64,000 nucleotides of DNA from SCTD01 sp963784675 (GCA_963784675.1 CAWASE010000001.1:558001-622000); one strand, 5' to 3'. Shown: positions 44,952-55,276, counted from the first letter of the stretch. The notes: generated by a model from the letters alone, not told the origin. Numbers and translations are program-made.

Positions 44952-45761
44952 TCAGCTGGTCGGACGGCGACGGCGCGTGGTCGCCGGCTTGGCCGTCGTG
45001 GCGCGGGTCGTGCGGCGAGCGGCGGCAGCGGGTGCCGGGACGTCCTGCTCGTCGTCGTACTCGTCGTTCGCCACCTCCTCACGCACCTCCTGGATGCGGG
45101 TGCGGCTCTGCGTCTGCATGGTCCGGATGGCCTCGCGGGCGGGGTCGATACCGCCGACACCGAAGGCGATGATCGGCGGGATCACGATCAACGCGAGCAG
45201 GGCGTAGAAGATGCCGCCGGTGATCAGCGGAGCGATGTCGAGCTGGTCGAGGGCGAAGAACACGCCGATGCCCACCACGAACAGCGAGGCCACGTTGGCC
45301 AGGGTGGCGCCGTAGGACAGCCCGCCCAGGGTGTTGGCGAGCAGGTCCTTGACGGCCGCGGCGATGGCGGCCGCGATCACCAGGACCAGGACGGCCACGA
45401 ACAGGTTCGGCAGGAAGGCGATGATCTGCGCGAGGAAGGCGCTGACAGGGTTGTCGTTGCCGAACACGCCGAATGCGGCCGACACCACGAGCAGGAAGAT
45501 GAAGTAGTAGACGATCCGGGCCAGGATGGTCGCGGCGTCGTACTTGCTCTTGGCCAGGGCGGTCTTGACCCCACCACGCTCGACGAGGGCGTCGAAGCCG
45601 ACCCGCTGCAGGATCTTGACGAGGATCTTCTGGACGAACTTGGCGATGACGATGCCGATGATGAGGATCAGCAGGAAGTAGCCGATCTTCGGCAGCAGCT
45701 CGATGCCGTCCTGGAATGCGTTGTCAAAGCCTGTCTGGAAGTCGATGGCGAGCGGGGTCAT
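44952..45761 (-). CDS. Conserved TM-helix (MscS/CmpX-like) membrane protein
   Basis: This 269-residue membrane protein has repeated TM_helix segments as found at the N-terminus of small-conductance channel relatives: LPKIGYFLLILIIGIVIAKFVQKIL and a second copy FLPNLFVAVLVLVIAAAIAAAVKDLL. About five transmembrane helices are present. The last 60 residues are charged and Ala/Thr/Arg-rich. It lacks the MscS beta-domain, so it may be a scaffold or a minimal channel. Convergent or overlapping genes are absent on either side. Confidence 0.85.
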   Translation of the reverse strand: MTPLAIDFQTGFDNAFQDGIELLPKIGYFLLILIIGIVIAKFVQKILVKILQRVGFDALVERGGVKTALAKSKYDAATILARIVYYFIFLLVVSAAFGVFGNDNPVSAFLAQIIAFLPNLFVAVLVLVIAAAIAAAVKDLLANTLGGLSYGATLANVASLFVVGIGVFFALDQLDIAPLITGGIFYALLALIVIPPIIAFGVGGIDPAREAIRTMQTQSRTRIQEVREEVANDEYDDEQDVPAPAAAARRTTRATTAKPATTRRRRPTS

Positions 45762-45937
45762 GCGTTCTCCTGAAGGTGGGGTGCGGTGGCGGACGTCGTC
45801 CCCCGCTCGACTGCGCGCAACCCTTCCGACCGGCGACGCAGCGGCGCGCCCGGCTCCGCGGACGTCGCGGTCCGGCCCGAACCAGCCGTTCTGCCGCGCT
45901 GTGCGTCAGCCGGGCGCGCGTTGACGTGACGAAGACC

Positions 45938-46423
45938 TCAGACGACCTGGTGCAGCCAGGTCACCGGCGCGCCGTCGCCGGCGAGGCGGTACGGCTCGAG
46001 CTCGTCGTCCCAGGCGCCGCCCAGCAGGCCGTCCAGACCGGTCGCGAGGGCGGGACCCGACGTGGTGGCGAGCAGGGCACGGAGCCGGTCCTCGCCGACG
46101 AGCACGTCGCCGTTGGCGCCGATCACCGCGCGGAACACCCCGAGCCCCGGCGTGACGCAGTAGCGCTCGCCGTCCAGGCCGGGGCTCGGGTCTTCCGTGA
46201 CCTCGTAGCGCAGCATGGTCCAGCCGCGTAGCGCGGCCGTCAGTCGGCCCGCCGTGCCCGGCCGACCGCGCCAGTTGATCTCGGCGCGCAGCTGCCCGGG
46301 CTGACAGGGTTGATCGGTCCACTCCAACCGGGCACGCGTGCCGAGCTCAGCCGCGACCGCCCATTCCACATGGGGGCACAGCGCAGCAGGGGTCGAGTGG
46401 ATGTAGAGCACGCCGGCGGACAC
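45938..46423 (-). CDS. DUF3145 family protein
   Basis: This 161-residue protein of an actinobacterial family of unknown function starts at a GTG (46423) with a strong AGGAGG. Signatures are GVLYIHSTPAALCPHVEWAV at the N-terminus, INWRGRPGTAGRLTAALRGW and ILVGEDRL-like and GLLGGAWDDELEPYRLA stretches. It appears soluble. The gene is monocistronic. Confidence 0.92.
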   Translation of the reverse strand: MSAGVLYIHSTPAALCPHVEWAVAAELGTRARLEWTDQPCQPGQLRAEINWRGRPGTAGRLTAALRGWTMLRYEVTEDPSPGLDGERYCVTPGLGVFRAVIGANGDVLVGEDRLRALLATTSGPALATGLDGLLGGAWDDELEPYRLAGDGAPVTWLHQVV

Positions 46424-46574
46424 GGTGCCTCCTGGTGGACGAGGTGCGCCTTCCCCGACGGCCTCGGTCCTGCTCAGGTGTTCCGCGTGCCTGGTGGTGC
46501 TGCGTGCTCGTGGTGCGGCGGGCTGGTGGTGCAGGTTCTGGTACTGGTGTGACGTGTGAGCCGCATGATGCCAT

Positions 46575-47615
46575 CTATCCCGCCTGCTGGCCAGCGTCCT
46601 CGCGCAGCCACCCCGCGATGCCCGCCAGCAGCGCAGCCCGTACGGACTCCGGGGCCGCGCTGCCCCTGACCGCATCGCCGGCCAGGTCGGCCAGGGCCAC
46701 GTCGTCGAACCCCTGCTGCTCGCGGACGGCGGCGTACTGCTCCAGCAGGCCGGACCGGAACAGCAGCGGGTCGTCCGATCCGAGCGCGACGGCGACGCCG
46801 GCGGCCCGCAGCTCGCGCACCGGCACGAGCTCGACCGCGCCCGCCACGCCGAGCGCCACGTTGCTGGCCGGGCAGACCTCCAGCACCACCCCCCGCTCCG
46901 CCAGCAGCCGCACCGTCTCCGGGTCCTCGACCGAGCGCACGCCGTGCCCGAGCCGGTCGGCGCCCAGCGCCTCGACGGCCCCCCGCACGCTGCGGGTGCC
47001 ACGCAGCTCACCGGCGTGCGGCACCGAGAGCAGCCCGGCCTCCCGGGCGATCCGGAAGGCCTTGGCGAACTCCTCGGGTGGCCCCTTCGTCTCGTCGTTG
47101 CTCAGCCCGAATCCCACGACGCCCTGGCCGGCGAACCGCCTGGCGACCCGCGCCAGCACCTCCGCCTCGCCCGGGTGCCGGGTGCGGTTCGCCGCCACCA
47201 CCAGCGCCATGCCGGTCCCGGTCTGCTGCTGTGCGCTCCCCATCGCGTCCAGGACGAGCTCGACGGTCGCCTGCAGGCCGCCGAGCCGGGTCGCGTAGGA
47301 GGACGGGTCGACCTGCACCTCGACCCAGCCCGAACCCGCGGCCCGTTCGTCCTCGGCGATCTCACGCACCAGGCGCCGCACCTCCTCGGGTCCGACGAGG
47401 ACGTCGCGCGCCGCGTCGTACAGCCGTTGGAAGCGCGACCAGCCGCGCCGTGCGGTGACGTCCAGGCGCGCACCCGACGGATCGAGCAGCTCCGGCGGCA
47501 GGCGACGGCCCTGGTCCCTCGCCAGCTCCACCAGCGTCGCCGGCCGCATCGCCCCCGCGAGGTGCAGGTGCAGGTGCGCCTTCGGGAGCTTGCTGAGATC
47601 GCGCACGACACCCAT
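46575..47615 (-). CDS. add: Adenosine deaminase
   Basis: This enzyme hydrolyses adenosine to inosine in purine salvage. The 346-residue protein has the zinc-site motif KAHLHLHLAGAM at the N-terminus, VPHAGELRGTRSVRGAVEALGADRLGHGV in the middle, and VALGSDDPLLF with the catalytic Asp pair. LEVCPASNVALG is also typical. The ATG (47615) follows GGAGG by 10 bases. It is divergent from the topoisomerase gene across only 45 bases. An adenine deaminase or related nucleoside deaminase cannot be excluded from sequence alone. Confidence 0.9.
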   Translation of the reverse strand: MGVVRDLSKLPKAHLHLHLAGAMRPATLVELARDQGRRLPPELLDPSGARLDVTARRGWSRFQRLYDAARDVLVGPEEVRRLVREIAEDERAAGSGWVEVQVDPSSYATRLGGLQATVELVLDAMGSAQQQTGTGMALVVAANRTRHPGEAEVLARVARRFAGQGVVGFGLSNDETKGPPEEFAKAFRIAREAGLLSVPHAGELRGTRSVRGAVEALGADRLGHGVRSVEDPETVRLLAERGVVLEVCPASNVALGVAGAVELVPVRELRAAGVAVALGSDDPLLFRSGLLEQYAAVREQQGFDDVALADLAGDAVRGSAAPESVRAALLAGIAGWLREDAGQQAG

Positions 47616-47660
47616 CGTGGCGCAACCTCCTGCGGCCCGCGGACCTGGGACACTGGCGTG

Positions 47661-49730
47661 GTGACCAGCCCGGCCCCGACACCAGCCCCCAGCAGCGGCT
47701 ACAACGCCGAGCACCTGTCCGTGCTGGAGGGGCTGGAGGCGGTCCGCAAGCGTCCTGGCATGTACATCGGGTCGACCGACTCCAAGGGCCTGACGCACCT
47801 CGCCTACGAGATCGTCGACAACGCTGTCGACGAGGCGCTGGGTGGCCACTGCCAGCGGATCGAGCTGACCCTGCACGCCGACGGCTCGGTCGAGGTCGCC
47901 GACGACGGCCGGGGCATCCCGGTCGACGTCGAGCGCAAGAGCGGGCTGACCGGCGTCGAGCTGGTGCTCACCAAGCTGCACGCCGGAGGGAAGTTCGGCG
48001 GCGGCGGCTACAAGACCTCCGGCGGTCTGCACGGCGTCGGGGCGTCCGTGGTGAACGCGCTGTCCCAGCGCCTGGACGTGGTCGTGCGGCGCGGCGGCCG
48101 GGTGCACACGATGTCGTTCAGCCGCGGTGTGCCGGGCACCTTCGCCGGTGACTCACCCGGTGCCGCCTTCACCCCGCGCGAGGGGCTGTCGGTGGCGGGC
48201 AAGGCGCCGAAGACGCAGACCGGCACCGTCGTGCGCTGGTGGCCGGACCTGCCGCTGTTCGCCCGGGGCTCGGCGGTCGACGTCGCCCAGCTGCACGACC
48301 GGCTGCGTCAGACGGCGTTCCTCGTCCCGGGCCTGACCCTCGCCGTGCTCGACCGACGCTCCGGCGAGCTGGTCGAGGAGAGCTTCCGGTTCGACGGCGG
48401 CACCGCCGACTTCGTCGAGCACCTGGCGCCCGACACCGCCGTCACCGACCCGGTGCACCTGCTCGGCTCCGGCGACTACAAAGAGACCGTGCCGGTGCTG
48501 GACGGCTCGGGGCACATGGTCACCCAGAGCGTCGAGCGGCACTGCGAGGTCGATGTCGCGCTGCGCTGGGGCACCGGCTACGACACCGTCGTCCAGTCGT
48601 TCTGCAACGTCGTCGCCACCCCCAACGGGGGCTCGCACCAGAACGGCTTCGAGCGCGCCCTGCTCCGCTCCGTCGTCGACGCCATGAAGACCACCCGCGT
48701 GCTGCGGGCTTCCGACGACGACCCGATCAAGGACGACGTGCTGGAAGGCCTCACGGCGGTGGTGACCGTGCGCGTGCCCGAGCCGCAGTACCTCGGTCAG
48801 ACCAAGGACCAGCTGGGCACGCCCGGGGTCACCAAGATCGTCACCGAGGTCGTCGCCCGCGGGCTCAAGAGCGAGTTCCTGGACAACCGCAAGCGCAAGG
48901 CCCAGGCGCGCACCGTCCTGGACAAGGTCGCCGCCGCCGCCAAGACCCGGCAGGCGGCCAAGGCCTCCAAGGACGCCGCCCGGCGCAAGACGGCGCTGGA
49001 GTCCTCCACGCTGCCGGCCAAGCTCGCCGACTGCCGGTCCACCGACGTCGCGCGCACCGAGCTGTGGCTGGTCGAGGGCGACAGCGCGCTCGGCACCGGC
49101 AAGCTGGCGCGCAACAGCGAGTTCCAGGCGCTGCTGCCGCTGCGCGGGAAGATCCTGAACGTCCAGAAGGCCGGCGTCAGCGAGATGCTGTCCAACGCCG
49201 AGTGCGCGGCGATCATCCAGGTCGTCGGTGCGGGCACCGGTCGCACCTTCGACCTGGACCAGATGCGCTACGGGAAGATCGTCCTGACCACCGACGCCGA
49301 CGTCGACGGAGCGCACATCCGCTGCCTGCTCATCACGTTGTTCGCGCGGTACATGCCGCAGGTCATCAGCTCCGGACGCCTGTACACGGCCGTGCCTCCG
49401 CTGCACCGGATCGAGGTCGCCGGTGCGAAAGAGCCGATCTACACCTTCAGCGAGAAGCAGATGCAGCACGAGCTGAAGAAGATCGCCGCCCGCGGCGCCA
49501 AGGTGAAGGGCCAGATCCAGCGCTACAAGGGCCTGGGCGAGATGGATCCCGATCAGCTGGCCGAGACCACGATGCACCCGGCGTCGCGCACCCTGCGCCG
49601 GATCAACCCCGGGGAGGCCGACGCCGCCGAGCGCGTGCTCGAGCTGCTCATGGGCAACGACGTCGCTCCCCGTCGCGACTTCATCGTCAGCAGCGCCTCG
49701 CGGGTCAACCGCGAGCTGCTCGACACCTGA
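47661..49730 (+). CDS. Type IIA DNA topoisomerase subunit B (ParE/GyrB-like)
   Basis: This is the ATPase subunit of a type IIA topoisomerase, 689 residues. The GHKL domain has RKRPGMYIGSTD, EIVDNAVDEALGG, DDGRGIPVD and GGLHGVGASVVNALS. The TOPRIM part has ELWLVEGDSALGTGK (EGDSA), LPLRGKILNVQKA and TTDADVDGAHIRCLL. The tail has RYKGLGEMDPDQLAETTM. Two adjacent in-frame GTGs (47658, 47661) could start it. Pairing with a subunit A lacking a GyrA box suggests this is the second, topoisomerase IV-like set of actinobacteria rather than gyrase. Confidence 0.93.
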   Translation: MTSPAPTPAPSSGYNAEHLSVLEGLEAVRKRPGMYIGSTDSKGLTHLAYEIVDNAVDEALGGHCQRIELTLHADGSVEVADDGRGIPVDVERKSGLTGVELVLTKLHAGGKFGGGGYKTSGGLHGVGASVVNALSQRLDVVVRRGGRVHTMSFSRGVPGTFAGDSPGAAFTPREGLSVAGKAPKTQTGTVVRWWPDLPLFARGSAVDVAQLHDRLRQTAFLVPGLTLAVLDRRSGELVEESFRFDGGTADFVEHLAPDTAVTDPVHLLGSGDYKETVPVLDGSGHMVTQSVERHCEVDVALRWGTGYDTVVQSFCNVVATPNGGSHQNGFERALLRSVVDAMKTTRVLRASDDDPIKDDVLEGLTAVVTVRVPEPQYLGQTKDQLGTPGVTKIVTEVVARGLKSEFLDNRKRKAQARTVLDKVAAAAKTRQAAKASKDAARRKTALESSTLPAKLADCRSTDVARTELWLVEGDSALGTGKLARNSEFQALLPLRGKILNVQKAGVSEMLSNAECAAIIQVVGAGTGRTFDLDQMRYGKIVLTTDADVDGAHIRCLLITLFARYMPQVISSGRLYTAVPPLHRIEVAGAKEPIYTFSEKQMQHELKKIAARGAKVKGQIQRYKGLGEMDPDQLAETTMHPASRTLRRINPGEADAAERVLELLMGNDVAPRRDFIVSSASRVNRELLDT

Positions 49731-49742
49731 TCAGGAGCCGAC

Positions 49743-52256
49743 GTGGCCCGTAAGCGCACCTCCAGCACGCACATCCCGCCCTTCGAGGGCGACGGCACCA
49801 TCATCGACACCGACGTCGTCACCGAGATCGAGTCCAGCTACCTGGACTACTCCTACTCCGTCATCTACTCCCGCGCGCTGCCCGACGCCCGTGACGGGCT
49901 CAAGCCCGTGCACCGGCGCATCCTGTACTCGATGGCCGACTCCGGGCTGCGACCGGACCGGCCCTACGTCAAGAGCGCACGCGTCGTCGGCGACGTCATG
50001 GGCAAGTACCACCCGCACGGTGACAGCGCGATCTACGACGCGATGGTCCGGCTCGCCCAACCCTTCGCGATGCGCGTGCCGCTCATCGACGGGCACGGGA
50101 ACTGGGGCTCACCCGACGACTCCGCGGCCGCCTCGCGCTACACCGAGTGCCGACTCACGCCCGCCGCGCTGCTGCTCACCGACGGCCTGGACGAGCAGAC
50201 GGTCGATGTCGAGGACAACTACGACGGCTCGCTCCAGCAGCCGTCGGTGCTGCCGGCGGCGATGCCGAACCTGCTCGTCAACGGCACCTCCGGCATCGCC
50301 GTCGGCATGGCGACGAACATGATCCCGCACAACCTCGTCGAGGTCGTCGACGCCGCCCGGCACCTGCTCGCCCACCCCGGAGCAGACCTCGACGACCTGA
50401 TGCGCTTCGTCCCCGGTCCCGACCTGCCCACCGGCGGGCAGCTGCTCGGCATGACGGAGGTGCGCTCCGCCTACGAGACCGGCCGCGGCGTCGTGCGGAT
50501 GCGGGCCACCGCCGAGGTCGGCACGCTCGCCCGCGGCAAGAGCTCGATCACGGTCACCGAGCTGCCCTACGGCGTCGGCGCCGAACGCGTGATGGCGAAG
50601 GTGTCCGAGCTCGCGAAGGCCAAGAAGCTCCAGGGCATCGCCGACATCAAGGACCTCACCGACCGCCAGCTCGGCACGCACCTGCTCATCGAGGTCAAGG
50701 CCGGCTTCAACGCACAGGCGGTGCTCGCCGAGCTGTACCGGCTCACCCCGCTGGAGGAGAGCTTCGGCATCAACAACGTGGCCCTGGTCGACGGCCAGCC
50801 GCGCACCCTCGGGCTCAAGGCGCTGCTGCAGGTCTTCCTGGAGCACCGCGTCGACGTCGTCCGGCGGCGCTCGCAGTTCCGCCTGCGCAAGGCGCAGGAG
50901 CGCGCCCACCTGGTCGAGGGGCTGCTGCTCGCCCTGCTGAACATCGACGAGGTGGTGCGCATCATCCGCGGGTCGCAGGACGTCGGGGAGGCCCGCGCGA
51001 ACCTGGTCCAGCAGATCGGCCTGAGCGACCTCCAGGCGGGCTACGTGCTCGACATGCAGCTGCGACGGCTGGTGCGGCTCGAGGTCGCCAAGCTGGAGGC
51101 AGAGCTCGCCGAGCTGCAGGCGACGATCGCCCACCTGGAGAGCCTGCTGGCCGACGACGCCCTGCTGCGCGGCGTCGTCGGTGACGAGCTGGCCGAGGTG
51201 GCTGCCGAGCACGGCACGCCTCGCCGCACGGTGCTGGTCGGCGGCGACCTCAAGGCGCTCGTGACGCAGCGGGCCGCCTCGCTCGAGGTGGCCGACGAGG
51301 CGTGCGACGTCGTGCTGTCGAGCGCGGGGCTGCTCGCCCGTACGCCGCTGCACGCCGACCCCGAAGACACCGGCGGCCGCAAGCGCACCGGCCGCAGCCG
51401 GCACGACGTCGTGGTGTCGATCGCACGCTCGACCACCCGCGGCACGGTCGGTCTGGTCACCTCGGCCGGCCGGGTGCTGCGGGTCGGCGTGCTCGATCTG
51501 CCGAACGTGCCGGCAGTGACCACGGGGGCGCTCTCGCTGCGGGGCGGCGCGCCCGCGTCGGAGTTCGTCGGCCTGGAACGCGGCGAGCGACTGCTCGCGC
51601 TGACCTCGCTGGCCGACGGCGGACCCGGGCTCGCGCTCGCGACCCGGCAGGGCGTGGTGAAGCGGGTGACGCCCGACTGGCCGAGCAAGGGCGAGGCGGT
51701 GGAGGTCATCGCGTTGCGGCCCGGCGACGAGGTCGTCGGAGCGGTCGAGCTGGCGGACGGCGAGGAGGAGCTGGTGCTGTTCTCCTCCACCGGCGACCTG
51801 CTGCGCTTTCCCGCGTCCAGCGTGCGGCCGCAGGGCCGCTCGGCCGGCGGCATGGCCGGCATCAAGCTGTCCGCCGGCGCGGTCGTCGTGGGGTTCGTCG
51901 CGGTCGACCTCAAGCCGCCGACAGACACGTTGGACGTCGTGGACGAACCGGTCGTCGTGACCGGCTGCGGGCTGCCGCCGGAGGGTCGAGCGAAGGGACC
52001 CGGCGTCGTGTCGAGCCTGAAAGTGACCCCGCTGTCGGAGTACCCGCGCAAGGGACGGGCCACCGGCGGGGTGCGGTGCCAACGCCTGCTGAGCGGCGAG
52101 GCGTTGCTCGTGCTCGGCTGGGCGGGCCGCGGACCGGCGTGGGCCGCTGCCCAGAGCGGTGATCCGGTCGAGCTGCCGGCGACCTACGGCAAGCGCGACG
52201 GTTCGGGCACCCCGGTCGAGAAGCCGCCGGTCGCCGTCGGACGGCCGCACCGGTAG
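49743..52256 (+). CDS. Type IIA DNA topoisomerase subunit A (ParC-like)
   Basis: This is the DNA-cleaving subunit, 837 residues, starting at a GTG after AGGAG, 12 bases after the B subunit. Motifs are SYLDYSYSVIYSRALPDARDGLKPVHRRILY, KYHPHGDSAIYDAMVRLAQPF, and SRYTECRLTP with the catalytic Tyr. A coiled-coil region at about 420-470 and a C-terminal beta-pinwheel follow. I see no QRRGGRG GyrA box, which argues against a gyrase and for a decatenating topoisomerase IV-like enzyme. The frame is intact. It converges with sbcC, with 20 bases between the stops. Confidence 0.93.
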   Translation: MARKRTSSTHIPPFEGDGTIIDTDVVTEIESSYLDYSYSVIYSRALPDARDGLKPVHRRILYSMADSGLRPDRPYVKSARVVGDVMGKYHPHGDSAIYDAMVRLAQPFAMRVPLIDGHGNWGSPDDSAAASRYTECRLTPAALLLTDGLDEQTVDVEDNYDGSLQQPSVLPAAMPNLLVNGTSGIAVGMATNMIPHNLVEVVDAARHLLAHPGADLDDLMRFVPGPDLPTGGQLLGMTEVRSAYETGRGVVRMRATAEVGTLARGKSSITVTELPYGVGAERVMAKVSELAKAKKLQGIADIKDLTDRQLGTHLLIEVKAGFNAQAVLAELYRLTPLEESFGINNVALVDGQPRTLGLKALLQVFLEHRVDVVRRRSQFRLRKAQERAHLVEGLLLALLNIDEVVRIIRGSQDVGEARANLVQQIGLSDLQAGYVLDMQLRRLVRLEVAKLEAELAELQATIAHLESLLADDALLRGVVGDELAEVAAEHGTPRRTVLVGGDLKALVTQRAASLEVADEACDVVLSSAGLLARTPLHADPEDTGGRKRTGRSRHDVVVSIARSTTRGTVGLVTSAGRVLRVGVLDLPNVPAVTTGALSLRGGAPASEFVGLERGERLLALTSLADGGPGLALATRQGVVKRVTPDWPSKGEAVEVIALRPGDEVVGAVELADGEEELVLFSSTGDLLRFPASSVRPQGRSAGGMAGIKLSAGAVVVGFVAVDLKPPTDTLDVVDEPVVVTGCGLPPEGRAKGPGVVSSLKVTPLSEYPRKGRATGGVRCQRLLSGEALLVLGWAGRGPAWAAAQSGDPVELPATYGKRDGSGTPVEKPPVAVGRPHR

Positions 52257-52276
52257 GCGCGGTCGCGCGCGGGTGG

Positions 52277-55276
52277 CTAGAGGCCCGACACCGTCTCGAC
52301 GGTGCTGCCCTGCGGCGTCTTGTGCACCCGCACCTGGGTGGGGATCCGGTCGCGCAGATCAGCGACGTGGCTGACGAGCCCGACCAGGCGTCCGCTGGAG
52401 CGCAGCTCGTCGAGATTGCTCATCACCCGGTCCAGGCTGTCGGCGTCCAGGCTGCCGAAACCCTCGTCGACGAACAGGGCGTCGATCGTCTGCCCACCCG
52501 CCTCGGCGGTCACGACGTCGGCCAGACCCAGCGCGAGCGACAACGCCGTCATGAACGTCTCGCCGCCGGACAGCGTCGAGGTGTCTCGACGCTGTCCGGT
52601 CCAGGCGTCGTCCACCTGCAGCCCGAGGCCCGCGCGGCTGCGCCGGTCGGCGCCGGTGTCCTGGTGCAGCAGCGTGAACCGGCCCGCGCTCATGCGCGCC
52701 AGCCGGGTGCTGGCCGCCTCAGCCACCTGTTCCAGCCGCGCCGCCAGGACGTAGGTCGACAGCGACATGAGCTTGCTGTTCTGACCGCGGCCGGCGGCGA
52801 CGTCGGCCAGTCCTCGCGTCTGCTGGGCGAGCTGCTGGAGTGGCGTCAGCGTCTCGAGCGCGGCCTCCACCTGCGGCTGCAGCGCGGCGAGCCGTTCGGC
52901 CCGCGCCGCCACCAGGCTGTGGTCACGTACCGCCCGCTCGTGCGCCTGGCCAGCCCCTTCGGCTGCCTCCCGCGCGGCCGGCACGGCGGCCGCAGGCTCG
53001 AGCGGTACGTCCAGCTCGTTGCTCGCGAGCCGACTGTCGAGCAGGGCGAAGCGACGGTGGTGGTCCTCCAGCTCGGCCCGGGTCTGCTCCCGCCACAGCA
53101 GCGGTCGATCCGCTGCCGTCGCGTCCTGCGGCGTCGCGAACCCGGCCTCGACGGCGCGCTGCCGCAAGACTGCCGCGGCGTCCGTGGCCAGCCGATCTGC
53201 TGCCAGCACCACCTCGGCCGCTCTGGCCGCAGCCTCGCACGCCCGGACCAGGCCAGACAGCTCGTCGAGGCGGGCGGCGGGCTCGTTGCCGGGGCCGAGC
53301 TCGCGGTCGAGCCTGGCCCGCAGCTCCGCGACCCGCTCGTGCGCCTCCGCGGCGCGCTTGTCGTGCTCGCGCAGCTCTACCTCCGCACGGGCGAGATCGC
53401 CGGCGAGCCGCTCACCTTCGCCGCGCAGGCTGGTCAGCGCCTCGCGCCGCGCGGGCAGCTGTGCGGCGTCCGCCCGGGCCCGGTTCAGCTCCTCGTGCAG
53501 GGTGGCGACGTCGGCAGGCTCTCCTGCGGGCAGCCGGGCCACGAGCCCCGTGCATCGTTCCTGCAGCCTGGCGACGTCCCTGGCTGCCTGGGCGTGCGCC
53601 TCGTCGGCCTGCTGGGCCGCCCGCTCCGCGGCCTGCTCGGCCGCCCGCCCTGCGTCGACGCCCGACACGTCGGTGACGTCCGGATGGTCGAGGGAGCCGC
53701 ACACCGGGCACGGGGTGTCGTGCTCGAGGTAGGAGGCGATCTCGGCGAGCGCCGCGTCCAGGCGCTCGTTGCGCACCTCGCGTGCCCTCTCGCGGGCCTG
53801 CTCACGCGCGGCCGCAGTCTCGACCAGGCTCGCCTCGGCGGCGGCAAGCTGGGTCTCGGTGGTGCGCAGGGTCGAGCGGGACTGCGCCAGCGCTCGTGCT
53901 TCGTCCAGCCGTGCCTGCAGCCCGGGGACGGACAGCTCGGCGCCCTGCGCCTGCTCGACCCGGGCCTCTGCGCCGACGAGCAGCGCCGGCAGCTCGGCTG
54001 CCCGGGAGCGGGCGGTCTCCAGGGCCACGGAGGCGACCGCGGAACCGGCTCGCTGTTCGGCGGCGGACCTGGCCGCGGCCTCTGCCTCCAGCGCCACCTG
54101 TCGCAGCGCCTGGACCCGCCCGGACTCCGTCCGCGCCCAGCCGGCGCGTGCGGCGAGCCAGGACGCGTCCTGTACCTGCAGCGCGCCGGGCGAGCGGAGG
54201 GCGGCCGGCTGCTCCCCGCCCGGCTCGCCCGGCAGCACGGAGGGGACCTGCTCGGCGGCCTCGGCCCACAGCTGCCCGGCCAGGGCCAGCTCGCGCTGGC
54301 GGCTGTCGGCAGCACTCGCGGCGACCGCCACCGGCACGGCGCGCTCGGCAGCGGTCAGCTCGTGCTGACGCAGACCCATCGCCGGAACCTGCTGCCGCAG
54401 CCCGGCCCGCTCGGTCTCCGCCTGACGACGCAGTGCCTGTCGTTCGGCCAGCCGCTCGGCGTCCTGCAGCTCGGCGGCAGCCTGCCGGCGGGCGACGTCG
54501 AGCTCGGCCACGCGCACCGTGGCACGCAGGCGCTCCGCGGCGGCGTCGGACGCGAGCGCACCGCACCAGGACGAGGCCTCCGCGAGCTCGGCGGGCCCGG
54601 CCTCCGCGCCGGCCTCCTGCGCCACCCGGTGCACCAGGGCCGTGACCGCCTCCAGCGCCGTGGTCACGCGCGCCTGCGCGGTCGCGGCGTGCTCGGCCAG
54701 CCACCGTTCGGCACCCTCGAACCGGCGCACGTGGAACAGCTTCTTGAGCAGGGCCTCGCGGTCGTCGTGCTTGGCCTGCAGGAAGGCGGCGAAGCGCCCC
54801 TGTGGGAGCAGCACCACCTGGAAGAACTGGTCCGCCGTCATGCCGACCAGGCGCCCGACCTCCAGGCCGACGTCGTCGAGCCTGGTCGGGCCGCCCACCC
54901 AGGCTCCACCCTCCCAGCGCTCCAGCAACGCGGACGGCTGCTGTGTCGTCGTCCCGGCTCCCCTCGACTTCGGCCGCTCCCACCGCGGGGTGCGGGTGAC
55001 CCGTAGCCGCTGACCCCGGGCGGTGAACTCCAGCCGCACGAACGGCTTGTCGTCGGCGCCCGCATGGTGGGAACGCAGATCGCCTCTGGCCTTGGCTCGT
55101 TCGCCCGGAACCTCCCCGAACAACGCGTACCCCATCGCGTCGAGCAGCGTCGTCTTGCCTCCGCCGGTGTCGCCGCAGAACAGCACCAGCCCGCTGCGCC
55201 CCAGCTCTTCGAGGTCGAGCCGGACCCGACCGGGGAAGGCGCCGAAGGCGTGCAGCTCGAGCAGGTGCGGACGCAT
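52277..55276 (-). CDS. sbcC: SbcC, SMC-like subunit of the SbcCD nuclease
   Basis: SbcC is the Rad50-like ATPase of the SbcCD nuclease, which opens hairpins and trims DNA ends. It is 999 residues. Walker A is FCGDTGGGKTTLLDAMGYALFG near residue 34, and the Q-loop region DQFFQVVLLPQGRFAAFLQA follows. Long coiled-coil arms flank a zinc hook with DTPCPVCGSLDHP near residue 525. The C-terminus has LSGGETFMTALSLALGLAD (signature) and DALFVDEGFGSLD (Walker B). The ATG overlaps the sbcD stop by one base (TGATG). Confidence 0.96.
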   Translation of the reverse strand: MRPHLLELHAFGAFPGRVRLDLEELGRSGLVLFCGDTGGGKTTLLDAMGYALFGEVPGERAKARGDLRSHHAGADDKPFVRLEFTARGQRLRVTRTPRWERPKSRGAGTTTQQPSALLERWEGGAWVGGPTRLDDVGLEVGRLVGMTADQFFQVVLLPQGRFAAFLQAKHDDREALLKKLFHVRRFEGAERWLAEHAATAQARVTTALEAVTALVHRVAQEAGAEAGPAELAEASSWCGALASDAAAERLRATVRVAELDVARRQAAAELQDAERLAERQALRRQAETERAGLRQQVPAMGLRQHELTAAERAVPVAVAASAADSRQRELALAGQLWAEAAEQVPSVLPGEPGGEQPAALRSPGALQVQDASWLAARAGWARTESGRVQALRQVALEAEAAARSAAEQRAGSAVASVALETARSRAAELPALLVGAEARVEQAQGAELSVPGLQARLDEARALAQSRSTLRTTETQLAAAEASLVETAAAREQARERAREVRNERLDAALAEIASYLEHDTPCPVCGSLDHPDVTDVSGVDAGRAAEQAAERAAQQADEAHAQAARDVARLQERCTGLVARLPAGEPADVATLHEELNRARADAAQLPARREALTSLRGEGERLAGDLARAEVELREHDKRAAEAHERVAELRARLDRELGPGNEPAARLDELSGLVRACEAAARAAEVVLAADRLATDAAAVLRQRAVEAGFATPQDATAADRPLLWREQTRAELEDHHRRFALLDSRLASNELDVPLEPAAAVPAAREAAEGAGQAHERAVRDHSLVAARAERLAALQPQVEAALETLTPLQQLAQQTRGLADVAAGRGQNSKLMSLSTYVLAARLEQVAEAASTRLARMSAGRFTLLHQDTGADRRSRAGLGLQVDDAWTGQRRDTSTLSGGETFMTALSLALGLADVVTAEAGGQTIDALFVDEGFGSLDADSLDRVMSNLDELRSSGRLVGLVSHVADLRDRIPTQVRVHKTPQGSTVETVSGL

